Assembly (NCBI GenBank): GCA_015680905.1
Contig: CM027379.1
Location: 98,569,001 to 98,633,000 of the forward strand
Reading direction: 5' to 3'
Length of the DNA stretch: 64,000 bases
DNA from: Coptis chinensis
Taxonomy: Eukaryota; Streptophyta; Magnoliopsida; Ranunculales; Ranunculaceae
Shown here one piece after another: positions 24,768-38,400 of the stretch (positions within the stretch are counted from its first letter, which is position 1; each line of letters opens with the position of its first letter). Below the pieces are notes generated by a model. It did no database searches. It was not told the origin of the DNA and was given only the letters and a program-made list of their open reading frames with translations. The position numbers were made by a program, and so were the translations under genes.

Positions 24768-27700
24768 AGGACATTTGTGGAAGATTTGAATTAGTTGGAC
24801 AAGATAATTATGTCGGAAGGTTTAACAAACTAGTTCAGACCACAACTGTGGAGGACTATTTTGAGAACTTCGAGGAACTCAAATCTTTAATGGTGAGCAA
24901 AAACAAACAATTAACAGAAGAATATTTTGTGTTGAGTTTTATGAGTGGGCTCAAAGAAGAATTGGGAGCAACAGTGCAGATGTTCAAGCCTACTCGATTG
25001 AATCAAGCCTTATATTTGGCTAGAATGCAAGAAGCTGCATTAGATGCCCAATTAAAGAAAGCCAAACTTGCATAGAAATTTTTTCCATCTACCACCTCAT
25101 ATTTCCCCACTACATCCACCTTTAATAAACCATCGACACCAACAACATCAACTCCTAAAACAATTCCAACCTTGAAACCCACTTATCCTCCTTATCAGTC
25201 CCAAACTTCTACAAAGCCTTTTCTACCTCCAATGAAAAGACTTACTCCAAGTCAGATGAAGATTAGATGAGACAAAGGCTTATGCTATAATTGTAATGAA
25301 CAGTACAAACCAGGACACATGTGTAAGAGCCAACAGTTATACATGCTTATTGCGGATGAAGAAGAACATGAAGAAGAAAAAGGTACCGAAAGCGATGCGG
25401 AGTCACTCTTGAATCAGATTGAATCGGACATGGAGATATCATTGCATGCTTTGATGGGTAGTGTTAGCCAAAATACCATAAGAATACAAGGGCTTATTAA
25501 GAAGAGCCCTATCACAATACTTATAGATACTTGGAGTACTCATAGTTTTCTGGACCCAGCGGTGGCTAAACAAGCGGGATGCCACGTAGACCCTACCACT
25601 CAGATGCTAATAACTGTAGCCAATGGTGAGCGAACAATCAACAATGCCACATGCAATAAGCTGCGATGGGAAATGCAAGGAAATCAGTTTGAAGATGACA
25701 TTAGGCTGCTGCCTTTGGGAGGTTGTGACATGGTGTTAGGTGGTGATTGGCTGAAAAAATGTGGCGATGTACTTATTAATTTACAGAAGTTGCAACTCTT
25801 TTTAAAAGAAATGGGAAGAAAATTACCCTAAAAGGAGGAGAGGAGGGGGCCACTATTAAGATGATGTCTGGCCAAGCTTTGAAAAGGTTCATACGGAAGA
25901 ATACACATGGGATAGTGGGTCAACTATTTTCCATTATCGCCACTCACAAAATCCATCGAAATCACTGCACCTATGACCGAGCTACCGCAAAGAGTATAAG
26001 GATGTGTTTGCAGAGCCGACCGACTTACCCCCTCACAGAAACTTAGACCACCATATCCCTCTCAAAACCAATTCTAATCCCACAAACCAAAGACCATACA
26101 AATGTCCTTATGTCCAAAAATCCGTGATTGAGAAATTGGTTCAAGAAATGCTCGCTTCCGGCATCATCCAGCCTAGTCATAGTCCATTTGCCTCACCAAT
26201 CTTATTAGTCAAAAAGAAAGATGGCTCTTGGAGGTTCTGCGTCGATTATCGAAAGTTAAACGAGATGACCATTAAGGATAAATTTCCTATGCCCATCATT
26301 GATGAATTATTGGATGAACTCCATGGAGCTAAAGTGTTCAGCAAGATTGATTTGAGGTCTGGCTACTACCAAATTAGAGTATATGAACATGATATCTATA
26401 AAACAGCTTTTAGAACCCACCAAGGGCATTATGAATTCAAAGTGATGCCCTTCGGCCTCACAAATGCCCCGACCACTTTTCAAGCTCTTATGAACGAAGT
26501 TTTCCAACCTTATTTGCGCAAGTGTGTATTGGTATTTTTTGATGATATACTGGTGTACAGCAAGAATATGGAAGACCATTTGAAGCATCTCAAAATGGTG
26601 TTTGAGGTTCTTAGAGAACGCACTCTTTTTGCGAAGATGTCTAAATGCAGTTTTGGCCAGCATCAATTAGAATATCTTGGCCACCTGATCACACAAGAGG
26701 GCATAGCTGCGGATCCTTCAAAAATCGAGGCAATGACTAACTGGCCTATACCTAATACATTGAAGAAGTTAAGGGGATTTCTGGGACTTACTGGGCTATT
26801 ACCGGAGATTTGTGAAAGGCTATGGCACTATAAGCAAACCCCTTACTCAGTTACTGAAAAAGAATTGTTTCAAGTGGAGCCCAGCGGCAGAGCGAGCATT
26901 CGAGCACTTCAAATCTGCGATGACCACAACCCCCGTCCTGGCATTGCCCGACTTCAAACACCCTTTTGTACTGGAAACATATGCTTGTGCAAGAGGGGTA
27001 GGAGCCGTTCTGATGCAAAATGGTCGACCGATTGCATTTTTTAGCAAAGCATTAGGTCCTAAAGCCCTTGGTTTTTCGACTTATGAGAAGGAACTACTAG
27101 CTATAGTCATGGCAGTCACTAAATGGAGGGCTTACCTTTATGGCCACCACTTCATCATCAATACAGACCAACAAAGCATCAAGTACTTCATGGAACAGCG
27201 CATTACTACTCTTATGCAACAAAGATGGCTCACTAAACTATTAGGTTTTGATTACGACATACGATATAAACAAGGTAAGGAAAATAGGGTGGCAGATGCC
27301 TTATCAAGAGTGGTAGATGAACATGGCACCTGTCAAGCTATCATGGTAGTCCAACCTCAGTGGATGAAGGAAGTAATATTCAGCTATGCCCAAGACAATG
27401 CAAGATAACATCCGATCTCTCAACTCCATGCTCACACCCAATGGAGTTAACAATTATTCATACTCTTCAGGCCTAGTAAGATACAAGAGCAGATTGTACA
27501 TTGGGAGGGACCAAAATTTGAGACAGCGATTGTTGCAGACTATTCATGCGACATCCGTGGGTGGACACTCAGGTATACAAGGAAGTTATCAAAGAGCCAA
27601 GACTTACTTTTACCGGCGGGGGTTAAAGAAGGATATATTAGAATTTGTCGGCACTGCGATGCTTGCCAAAGAAACAAAGGAGAACATGTATTTCCAGTTG

Positions 27701-28770
27701 GACTCCTCCAACCACTACCTGTACCTACTCAAGCTTGGCAACACATCACCATGGATTTCATCGAAGGGCTACCCAAATCGACGGCAAGGATGTAGTGATG
27801 GTGGTCGTGGATAGACTCACAAAGTATAGCCACTTCATCGGCCTCGACCATCCTTACATGCCCAAAGACAAGAAGCGCAATTATTCCTCTCTCATATCTA
27901 CAAGTTACATGGCCTACCTGGCCCATAACCTCTGATAGAGACAAGGTGTTCACTAGTTCCTTTTGGCAAGAATTGTTCAAAGCCTTAGGTACATCTATCA
28001 ACTCAGCACTGCCTATCATCCCCAAATTGATGGCCGGACAGAACGCACAAATGCTTGCTTAGAAAACTATCTCAGATGTATGGTGAGTAACAAGCCCACA
28101 AACTGGTTCAAATGGTTGCACTTAGCGGAGTGGTGGTTCAATACAAATTTCCACACAAGCCTCAAAATGTCCCCTTTTCAGGCCTTGTATGGTTACTCTC
28201 CCCCGCACCCTGCTTTCCCGAGTGAAGTTACCACTTCAATCGCCGCGGTAGAAGAGTACTTGAAACACCGAAATGGGATGTTGGATATAGTTAAAGAGGG
28301 GTTGCACAAAGCACAAGAACGCATGAAGTGGTACGCAGACAAGAAAAGGACAGAAAGATCTTTTGAGTTAGGTGATTGGGTATATTTAAAACTGCAACCA
28401 TATCGACAAACTTCAGTGACTATAAGAAAAAACTTGAAGTTGTTGGCCAAGTTTTACGGGCCATTTAGAGTGTTAGAAAAAGTGGGTGTTATAGCCTACA
28501 AGCTGGAACTACCTACAGGATCGAAGATTCACCCTGTGTTTCATGTGTCGCAGCTGAAAAAGAAATTAGGGACTTCAGTGATTCCCATGCCCAGTTTACC
28601 CATGGTAGATCAAGGTGGACAGATGTTAGTTGAACCAATTGCCATTTTGAGTCGCAGAATGATCCCTCGCAACAATCAAGCAGTTAGTCAAGTACTTATT
28701 CAATGGTCTAACACTGTTCCGAAAGATGCAACTTGGGAGGACTGGTCGCACATCGCAAATTTTTTCTAAA
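24768..28770 (+). pseudogene. Chromovirus gag-pol region (fossil)
   Basis: Parts in order. Gag is about 24768-25330 (FEELKSLMVSKNKQLTEEYF, FMSGLKEELG, and a zinc-knuckle remnant near 25290). Protease is about 25440-25760 (ITILIDTWSTHSFLDPAVA, where the usual catalytic triad is DTG/DSG-like). Reverse transcriptase is about 26000-26780 ([63 protein letters not shown]). RNase H is about 26840-27320 (FSTYEKELLAIVMAV, VADALSRV). Integrase is about 27500-28200 ([30 protein letters not shown]). The tail to 28770 has GPFRVLEKVG, HPVFHVSQLKK and a chromodomain-like end. Broken in several places. Confidence 0.9.
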
Positions 28771-28811
28771 CTCCATCCTTGAGGACAAGGATGTTTGAAT
28801 GGGGAAGGTAT

Positions 28812-29108
28812 TGTCATATCCCATGGGTATGACAAGTGTCTCTTATTATTAGAACTTTGTGTTTAGTCTATATTAGCTTAATCTCATATTAGATTAAAAG
28901 TAGGACAGCTGATTTTTTGAGGAAGTTTCCTGGATGTTAGAGTTAGTCAATGTTGTACTAAGGTAGTCATATATAGAGAGTGAGTGAGCGGCTGTAAAGA
29001 GAAAGAAAAAAGAGAAATTAAAAGAAAAACAGGCTCTCGTTTCAGAGAAACAGAGATTTCTTTCCATAGTTATAATCAGTTTGTGCAGTAGTGTGTTAGA
29101 ATATAACA
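28812..29108 (+). repeat. 3' LTR of the chromovirus (297 bp)
   Basis: It starts TGTCATATCCCATGGG after a purine tract (GAATGGGGAAGG) and ends ATATAACA. The first 23 bases are a near-perfect palindrome centred on CCCATGGG. The 5' LTR is absent, so the end at 29108 rests on the terminal CA and on the change in base composition. Confidence 0.75.
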
Positions 29109-30077
29109 AGGACCAAGACAAGCGGAGGGAACCCTAGATCCTGTTGAGACAGAGAAAGAGGAATAAATCTCCTGCGAGCTTCCTCGATAAAGAAAGGAAA
29201 GCAGGTAGCCGCCCATGGCAGTCTTGTTTGTGGGTGTATGATCTAATCCTATACCCGCTGGAGGTTCATGAAGAAAGACCCGTAGGGGGTCCTTCACTTA
29301 CTTGTGTGAGCCCCCGCCTGCTCATGCTCCTTACCAAGAACCCGGCGCTTGGCCGGAACACACCATAGGTTGTCCCAACCCAGTCCTTAGGGTTGGCTCT
29401 TCACAGTTCTCCCTTTCCCACCAATGTAGTGAGTGTCTTTATAGCTATGTCCGCCATGTCTGTTCCCGAATATCCTATCGGAGATCTCCTGTTTCCGATT
29501 CTCTCTCCTATGTCTCTCGATGCGTCTTCATTAAAGTAAAAAACAAATATTGAAGACATTTGGTTGGTGGGCGCGAAGTAGAATTTGAAAGTTAGGTTGT
29601 TTTTTTTAAGGAGAAGAAGAAGAAGTGGAGGACTGGGTAGTTGAGATTGGAACAATGGAGAAGCTAGCAAAGACCGAGACTCCAGCCGTGGTTCAAGTTT
29701 TAATTCCTTCAATTCAATATGATTATTTGTTGTTGATTATGTTGTACTCTCCCATGAACTTGTCGATAGTTTGTTAATTTGTTTTGGATTTCCTTGGTAG
29801 ATCAAAGAACTGATTTAATTTGAGGTGTTAAGGTGTCGTCTCGCTTGGTCTGATCTGGTCTGTTGCAATTTTTGCTCTTCTTTTTCGTCTTTTGGTTTGT
29901 TTGCACGGATTTTAGCTTTTGAATGATTTGAATATGTGCTTAATTCATGTTCCTCCAAATAATTTTAATTAATGTTCCTTAAGATGGTTTTTATTCAAGA
30001 TTAAGTTTATATTTGTGAATGGAAAATCTTACATTCCATATTGGAACAATGAGTATGTATGTATAAGCTAATGTTAG
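29109..30077. other. Intergenic; higher-GC block of possible organellar origin, then AT-rich DNA
   Basis: 29109-29530 is distinctly richer in GC than its surroundings and holds two short overlapping open frames (74 and 83 codons) without recognised domains. Its style (CCGGCGCTTGGCCGG, CCCCCGCCTGCTCATGCTCC) recalls plant mitochondrial DNA, but I cannot name a gene. From 29654 a small open frame (MEKLAKTETPAVVQ) could be a first exon, but no partner exon was recognised. Then comes AT-rich sequence to the TGCAA duplication at 30078. Confidence 0.25.
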
Positions 30078-30082
30078 TGCAA

Positions 30083-33000
30083 TGTCACACCCCGATTCGG
30101 CTGCATTCGAAAAACATTATTTGTTCCCCGACTCTTGATCTCAGAGGTGTGGCCGACGACTCTCAACTTCCAAAACCCATAAACGCAGTTTAAATATGCG
30201 GATAATTAAAACCAAGTAAAAATTTTAACTTAAACAAAAGTCATCTTCATTACCAAAACAATTTACAAATGAAAATGCAAATAACCTTATCTCAACTGAA
30301 AATCTATATCACCTCGAGGAAAACAAAACTTATCCCGAGATCTGATGCTAACGCAAAACCACAAGCAAAACCAATCTTCTCCATCACTAAACCTGTCAAG
30401 ACTTATCAACTATGTTCATTTATCGAACACACCGATAAGCAAACATGCAAATCGGGTCAGCATTATAAACAATCTTTGGTGTGAGTAGCCCTAAAACAAC
30501 ATATACTTATACAAATATAAACACAATCCACAAGGCGCTTAGTTCCTCCCCGAGGCTTTTAACTTTCAACGACAAATACAACATCCTTAAGAATAATAAT
30601 TAAGGCGGGTAGTTCCTCCACCGAAGCCTTAACTTCTCACTAACCACACAACAAACTATACACATAATAAATAAGGCATGTAGTTCCTCCATCGAGTATT
30701 TAGGTTCAACTAAACAAATAACCAAACAAACATATTATATACGTACCTCATTTCATGCTCAATCACAGAGTGGGTCGTCTCTGCCCAAGTAATTAGTTTG
30801 ACCCACCCTTCTGCAAAACCATATATAATCATCTATCTACATATACATCATTAACAAACATATTACCATAATTATATTAATTAAGGTTTTCTTTGCGTGT
30901 CCCTAAAATCACGTCGTATCTATGTCTTACCTAGTTTCCCTGGCTACCACAATCGCTACCCAACGCCGAACATGTACATCCACATGCCTCCCTTACATAA
31001 TGAGCCACTCCGTGTGTAACCACCTCGAAATGGATGCGCGACACCGGGTAAATCCTCACACGGAAGCCAAATCTATGTAAGCACCGCCACTATTCGGCAT
31101 AAAATATTATGCATCATCGTTCTATTTTGCGAACGGAATAATCAAGCCACTATTCGCTACACTGGAGGGCCATTCAGCTTTTACTGAACGCCGGAAGGGC
31201 AAGGGCCATTCAGATTAATCAAACGCCGGGAGGGCCAATCACATGAGTTGTGGTAGTCGGGTTCTAGGATTTTCGTTCACGTAATTTATTCAGGTGTCAT
31301 ACATTAATGACTCATAAACATTTCTACTATATCAATGCAGGTCAATTACCTTATTGCACTAAGCCATAATATCTAGAAACATCTCAATTATATCTCATAG
31401 TCACTTTCATTCTTTCACGTGCCAATATATTATTGCACTACACCACACTCCGTGGGCAAATATTCACCAATACTATATTAGCATCTCACATATAAAATAA
31501 TGGAGTGTATATACATTTCTCCAAGATATTGCATTAATATAAATATCCCAAATATTATCTCATGTCACAATGCTTCAACGTATCACATACATTTTTTATT
31601 ATAACGTATTAGGAATATAATGTCTCCTAACATCTCAATATCGTCAACGTGTCAAAATACACAACATCAAGGTCAAATCTTTCTTAGATAATGACCACCA
31701 AATTATCTGAAGCTTCCACAAAGATTTTATTACTATATGTGTCCATATAATATACACATAAAACGTAGCACAAATAAACAGTCCACACTCCACAATCAAA
31801 GCCCAATATATATGTTTTACACACTACTCACGTCAAATCTAAATTAGATAATGACCAACCAAGTTATACAATCTCAACACTATTTTATTACTATATTTAT
31901 CCATATAATCAAATATGTGAAAAAACTGGAAAAGTCAACATTCCACAGTCAAAGGTCAACGGTCAAAGCCAAAAGGTCATGGTCAAAGTCAAACTGTCAT
32001 CGTCAAAGTCAAACTGTCGTTTCCATGTTCGACAGGTTCATGGTCATAGCCATGGTTCATGGCTAAGGTCAATGGTGCATGGCTCATGGGCTCATGACCA
32101 AGGTAACAGTTCGGACCCAACTGGCTAAGCCCAAACCTTAGAACCCGAAAGTCTAAAACCAACTTATTAATTCTACCCAACCCAAATGGGATCTATATTA
32201 AATTATATGGACTGGCCCAAGCAATATTAGAAACTGGCCCAAAACAGTTAAGTGGTTCGGTCCAAAAATTGAACTGAAACCAGCCCAATCAAAACAAAAT
32301 AGAACTGGTCAAAAAAATACAAGTGGGTTCAAATAAAATAAAACAAAGAGAATTGTCCCAAAACTTAACTTAAACTGGGCCCAATCTAAACCAAAACTGG
32401 TCCACAACTTAATCCAAACCGGCCCAAATGAACTAGTTAGCTTTCGGCCCAAATAACTTAATGAAATCGGGCCCAAACAAAAATATTAGAAACTTAGTTT
32501 TGGCCCATAGAACTAAACTAACAAAGGCCCAACAAAAAGGCCCAACTAAGATGAAACGATGTCATCTTCTTCTTCCAAAGAACTCCACCACCAAAACCGA
32601 CCACCACAATCGGCCACCACTCCTCACTTCATCAAATCGGTTATTCCACAAATCGAAAACCCACCAACATTAACAAAGCCAAAAATCCCAACTCTTAACT
32701 CCACCATCTCCTCCAAATCTAGATCTAAAATAAATTTCGGCCACCATTGATGGAGCTTGAGCTTCAATCGACAGCCCCTCATCATCCACCAATACCCCAA
32801 CAACCAATCATCCATCCACCACACAAATCAACCCATAAAACAGTTAACACATCAAAAACATAACGGTTCAAAAAAAACAGCTCATGCGGCGCCATTGATG
32901 CGGATTCCAAATTCAATGCCGACAACACAAGCTTAAATCGATATCCCCACCTCCATCAATCAATCCCATAACAACATACCCAACGGTTTAACAAAGATTC

Positions 33001-33533
33001 AAGCCTTTAACGAAGATTCAAGCCATGGGCGACCATCGTTTGTTTGGGCTCACGCCCCATTAACGGGCCCAAATCAAACTTTTGACAGTTTCATCTCAGT
33101 TTTCCGAGTTTCAATAGGTTTAACAGTTAAATTCAAATCCGAAATTCAATAAAGTTTAATAAAACGGATGGCACGAAGTCCAATACAACGGATAATAAAT
33201 AGTATCAATACACATAAAACCATAAGTTCGGTGAAATAGCAAAATAGCTACTCACCTGTATGAACAGTTTCTACGAATTTCTCCGAGTCCGAGCCATCGC
33301 GCTCCACCCTCCAAAAATCCAGCTTTCATCTCTGCCTCCATTTTCATTATTTTATTTTTCTCTGAACCCTATTTTCTAGAAAAATGTGTTTATATACTTG
33401 GGTCCGAAACCCAAGCCCAACACCGACTCGGGCCCAAAAACCAGGCCCACGTATAATCCGACGAATTTTTAAAATAAATAATTTAATTAATTAATAAATA
33501 GAAAAATATGTATTTAAAAATACGGGCGTTACA
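30083..33533 (-). repeat. 3' LTR (in minus orientation) of the Tekay/Del-type element
   Basis: On the + strand it runs from TGTCACACCCCGATTCGG to ACGGGCGTTACA, 3451 bp. It holds an imperfect repeated motif TAGTTCCTCC(A)CCGAGG..CCTTA, three times between about 30540 and 30710. A GAGGGCCATTCAG motif repeats near 31160-31240, and a GGTCAAAGTCAAAC array lies at about 31950-32020. On the minus strand a TATA box is at 33388-33396. No coding capacity recognised. Confidence 0.88.
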
Positions 33534-35408
33534 GCTATACACATCTCAAAAGAATCTCGTCCCGAGATTCGGAAGTAAAGCTATACGAACAAAACGTTGG
33601 TTATTAACTTAGAACATATACAAGAATGCACATTGATTAAACTTAAGCAAGATAACATTGGTATTAATTATTTTAAATTAATTCCAGAATATATGTCCTC
33701 ATGCCATTACAAAATCTATTACAGTTTAACTGTCTATATTAAAACAAATTATTACTGTCACTTAAATACAAGATAAATATATCATATCTTTTTAGCATGC
33801 AATTTCTTGACAAGTAGCAAACTCTACGAAAAAATATTCTACTTAAATTAATCACTAATATGGGGTAAGTTCATCCCTGCCTAAGATATTATGGAGTTTT
33901 CATTATCATGCACCAAAGAAAAATTTGTGCCCTAATACACTCAAAATAAAAATCACTCATGCCATTGATACTACAATAAAACTTTATATTTACTTTAGTC
34001 ATGCTCTCAGAAATATTAAATTTAAAACAACTCTTGAATCCTAATTCATGCTTGCAACTTGATCAAATATAGCACGTATCCAAAAATAATTTTTCATATT
34101 CATCTATCAAAACCATATAGACTGAAACAAAACAATTAAGAATAAATACTCGACGCTCATTGCTATTATTATTATTACTAATTATTTTAAACGGTGAGAA
34201 GATTCAAAAATTAACCTCCATATACAATGACAATTAACATAAGACTTGCTACCGTATAACACGAATTTTAAAAATTTTAGGATAATATAAACTCACTTCT
34301 AATATATCACCCATAACAAGTTACATTCTCACGGTAATATTTATGAACCATAAATCAAGGCATATATTTAAGAATGCTCAAATATGCATAAATTAATGTG
34401 AAACTAATTTAACAATATTAATCTATCATGTCATAATTTATCGGCACGAAGCACACTTATAAGACAAAATAAAAATCCGTTTGTTGTTGAAATACGATCA
34501 TCATTATATTAGGACATCCTCTACATAAATTCCAATATAGTTTAAAAATAACAATTATCACCATTATTTTAATTAATCATTAATAACGTAACCCTAAGAA
34601 AACAACCTACGCATGCATGTTTTCTTGGTAAAACAATATTATAATCATATATACACGGTAATAGTTCATCTATATACAATAATATAAGAAAGCGTGTATA
34701 CGCAAGTATACACATCTCAAAAAGAATACACGTGTATACGCAGGTATACACATCTCAAAAAAATACACGTATATTTTATTTATTATACTTTCTATTTGTA
34801 ATTAATCACCTCTAACAGATTAATCTCTTATACTTTAAAATACTATTCCTCCATTAACGTGTACGAGTGAGGCGAGATAGTTCCTCCAACACCGAGGCAA
34901 TTAGTTCCTTACTCAGTACGTCACAAAGCCATCAGATAATACAACTCATTCAATATAGATCAAAATATCTTATAGTTTCTTGAACAATAACATAACACTC
35001 AAACACAAAGTTCACAAACATGTTATTGCACTTAATCCATAATCCATGTAAAAATGAACACAAACAATAAAACAATATTATAACAGCACACATCATTTTG
35101 ATCAAATCCATTAATAATTAACATATTACACATATAACCACTCATCATATGATAAGGAAAAATAAAAGCATTTCATATGCACTCCACAAGAGTAACTAAT
35201 ATAAATATACACATTACACGTACAAACAAATCAAGAAAAATATTGACTCTCTTTATTTCTATATCTCTTTCATTTTCTTTGTAAAAACAAAACAACTAGC
35301 GGAAATAGTTTTGAAAATAATACTTCTTAAACACTACCCATAAACCATTATCCGAGAATCACCTAGACTCACCCTAGTCTAAGCTAACCAAATGCTCGAT
35401 ATTAAATC
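33534..35408 (-). other. Interior of the Tekay/Del-type element, non-coding
   Basis: About 1.9 kb of very AT-rich sequence without an open frame above 60 codons or any gag/pol similarity. A near-palindrome AATCTCGTCCCGAGATT (about 33552-33568) sits next to the 3' LTR. A short direct repeat around ACACGTATA/CGCAGGTATACACATCTCAA (34690-34770) and another TAGTTCCTCC motif (about 34880) also occur. Confidence 0.7.
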
Positions 35409-38400
35409 AATCACACACTCAATTTCGACAATCTGAAAACATTATTTGTTCCCGACTCTTCGATCTCCGAGGTGTGACGACTCTCAACTTCCAAAACCCA
35501 TAAACAGCGGTTTAAATATCGCGGATAATTAAAACCAATAAAAATTTTAACTTAAACAAAAGTCATCTTCATTACCAAAACAATTTACAAATGAAAATGC
35601 AAATAACCTTATCTCAACCAAAAATCTATATCACCTCAAGGGAAAACAAAACTTATCCTGAGATGCAATGCTAACGAAAACCACAAGCAGCAACCAATCT
35701 TCTCCATCACTAAACCTGTCAAGACTTATCAACTATGTTCATTTAATGAACACACCCGATAAACAAACATGCAAATCGGTCAACATTATAAACAATCTTT
35801 GGTGTGAGTAGCCCTAAAAACAACATATACTTATACAAATATAAACACAATCCACAAGGCAGTTAGTTCCTCCACCGAGGCGCCTTAACTTTCAACGACA
35901 AATACAACATCCTTAAGAATAATAATTAAGGCAGGTAGTTCCTCCACTGAGGCGCCTTAACTTCCCACTAACCACACAACAAACTATACACATAATAAAT
36001 AAGGCATGTAGTTCCTCCATCGAGGCGCCTTAGGTTCAACTAAACAAATAACCAAACAAACATATTATATACATTACCTCATTTCATGCTCAATCACAGA
36101 GTGGGTCGTCTCTGCCCAAGTAATTAGTTTGACCCACCCTTCTGCAAAACCATATATAATCATCTATCTACATATACATCATTAACAAACATATTACCAT
36201 AATTATATTAATTAAGGTTTTCTTTGCGTGTCCCTAAAATCCGTCCTTATCTATGTCTTACCTAGTTTCCCTGGCTACCACAATCGCTACCCAACGCCGA
36301 ACATGTACATCCACATGCCTCCCTTACATAATGAGCCACTCCGTGCGTAACCACCCTGAGCGGGATGCCGCACACCAGGTAAATCCTCACACGGAAGCCA
36401 AATCTATGTAAGCACTGCCACTATTCGCATAAAATATTAGGCGATCATCGTTCTATTTTGCGAACGGAATAATCAAGCCACTATTCGGCTACGCCAGGAG
36501 GGCCATTCAGCTTTACTGAAACGCCAGAAGGGCCGCCCGAAGGCCATTCAGATTAACTGAAACGCCAGGAGGGCCAATCACATGAGTTGTGGTAGTCAGG
36601 TTCTAGGATTTTCGTTACGTAATTTATTCAGGTGTCATACATTAATGACTCATAAGCATTTCTACTATATCACGTGCAGGTCAATTACCTTATTGCACTA
36701 AGCCATAATATCTAGAAACATCTCAATTATATCTCATAGTCACTTTCATTCTTTCACGTGCCAATATATTATTGCACTACACCACACTCCCGTGGGCAAA
36801 TATTCACTAATACTATATTAGCATCTCACATATAAAATAATGGAGTGTATATACATTTCTCCAAGATATTGCATTAATATAAATATCCCAGCATATTATC
36901 TCATGTCACAATGCTTCAACGTATCACATACATTTTTATTATAACGTATTAGGAATATAATGTCTCCTAACATCTCAATATCGTCACGTGTCAAAAATAC
37001 ACAACATCAAGGTCAAATCTTTCTTAGATAATGACCACCAAATTATACAAGCTTCCACAGCATTTTATTACTATATGTGTCCATATAATATACACATAAA
37101 ACGTAGCACAAATAAACAGTCCACAGTCCACAATCAAAGCCCAATATATATATGCTTTACACACTACTCACGTCAAATCTAAATTAGATAATGACCAACC
37201 AAGTTATACAATCTCAACACTATTTTATTACTATATTTATCCATATAATCAAATATGTGAAAAAACTGGAAAAGTCAACATTCCACAGTCAAAGGTCAAC
37301 GGTCAAAGTCAAACTGTCATCGTCAAAGTCAAACTGTCGTTTCCATGTTCGACAGGTTCATGGTCATAGCCATGGTTCATGGCTAAGGTCAATGGTGCAT
37401 GGCTCATGGGCTCATGACCAAGGTAATAGTTAGGACCCAACTGGCTAAGCCCAAACCTTAGAACCCGAAAGTCTAAAACCAACTTATTAATTCTACCCAA
37501 CCCAAATGGGATCTATATTAAATTATATGGACTGGCCCAAGCAATATTAGAAACTGGCCCAAAACAGTTAAGTGGTTCGGTCCAAAAATTGAACTGAAAC
37601 CAGCCCAATCAAAACAAAATAGAATCGGTCAAAAAATACAAGTGGGTTCAAATTTCAAAATAAAACAAAGAGAATCTGTCCCAAAACTTAACTTAAATCG
37701 GGCCCAATCTAAACCAAAACTGGTCCACAACTTAATCCAAACCGCCCAAATGAACTAGTTAGCTTTCGCCCAAATAACTTAATGAAATCGGGCCCAAACA
37801 AAAATATTAGAAACTTAGTTTTGGCCCATAGAACTAAACTAACAAAGGCCCAACAAAAGGCCCAACTAAGATGAACAAAGGTCTTCTTCTTCCTCCAAAG
37901 AACTCCACCACCAAAACCGACCACCACAATCGGCCACCACTCCTCACTTAATCAAATCGGTTATGCCACAAATCGAAAACCCACCAACATTAACAAAGCC
38001 AAAAATCCCAACTCTTAACTCCACCATCTCCTCCAAATCTAGATCTAAAATAAATTTCAGCCACCATTGATGGAGCTTCGAGCTTCAATCGACAACCCTC
38101 ATCACCCACCAATACCCCAACAACCAATCATCCATCCACCACACAAATCAACCCATAAAACAGTTAACACATCAAAACATAACGGTTCAATAAAAAAACA
38201 GCTCATGCGGCGCCATTGATGCGGATTCCAGCCTCAATGTACCCGACAACACAAGCTTAAATCGATATCCCCACCTCCATCAATCAATCCCATAACAACA
38301 TACACAATGTTTAACAAAGATTCAAGCCTTTAACAACATTCAAGCCATGGATCTACCATCGCTTGTTTTTTGGGCTCCGCGCCCATTAACGGGCCCAAAT

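Larger units (their letters stand above)
24768..29108 (+). mobile_element. Ty3/gypsy chromovirus, 5'-truncated (fossil, Reina-like)
   Basis: The right part of a second gypsy element begins inside gag exactly where the Athila 3' LTR stops. Gag, protease, reverse transcriptase, RNase H, integrase and a chromodomain-like tail follow, then a short 297-bp 3' LTR. The short LTR and the C-terminal VLIQWSN...DATWEDW motif fit a chromovirus, probably of the Reina group (inference). The 5' LTR and start of gag are missing. There are several breaks in the coding region, so it is not functional. Confidence 0.9.

Noticed and set aside
24768-24772. AGGAC at 24768 and again at 29109 as a 5-bp duplication around the chromovirus
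   Set aside because: The chromovirus is cut inside gag at 24768, so this is not its end. The match is probably chance.
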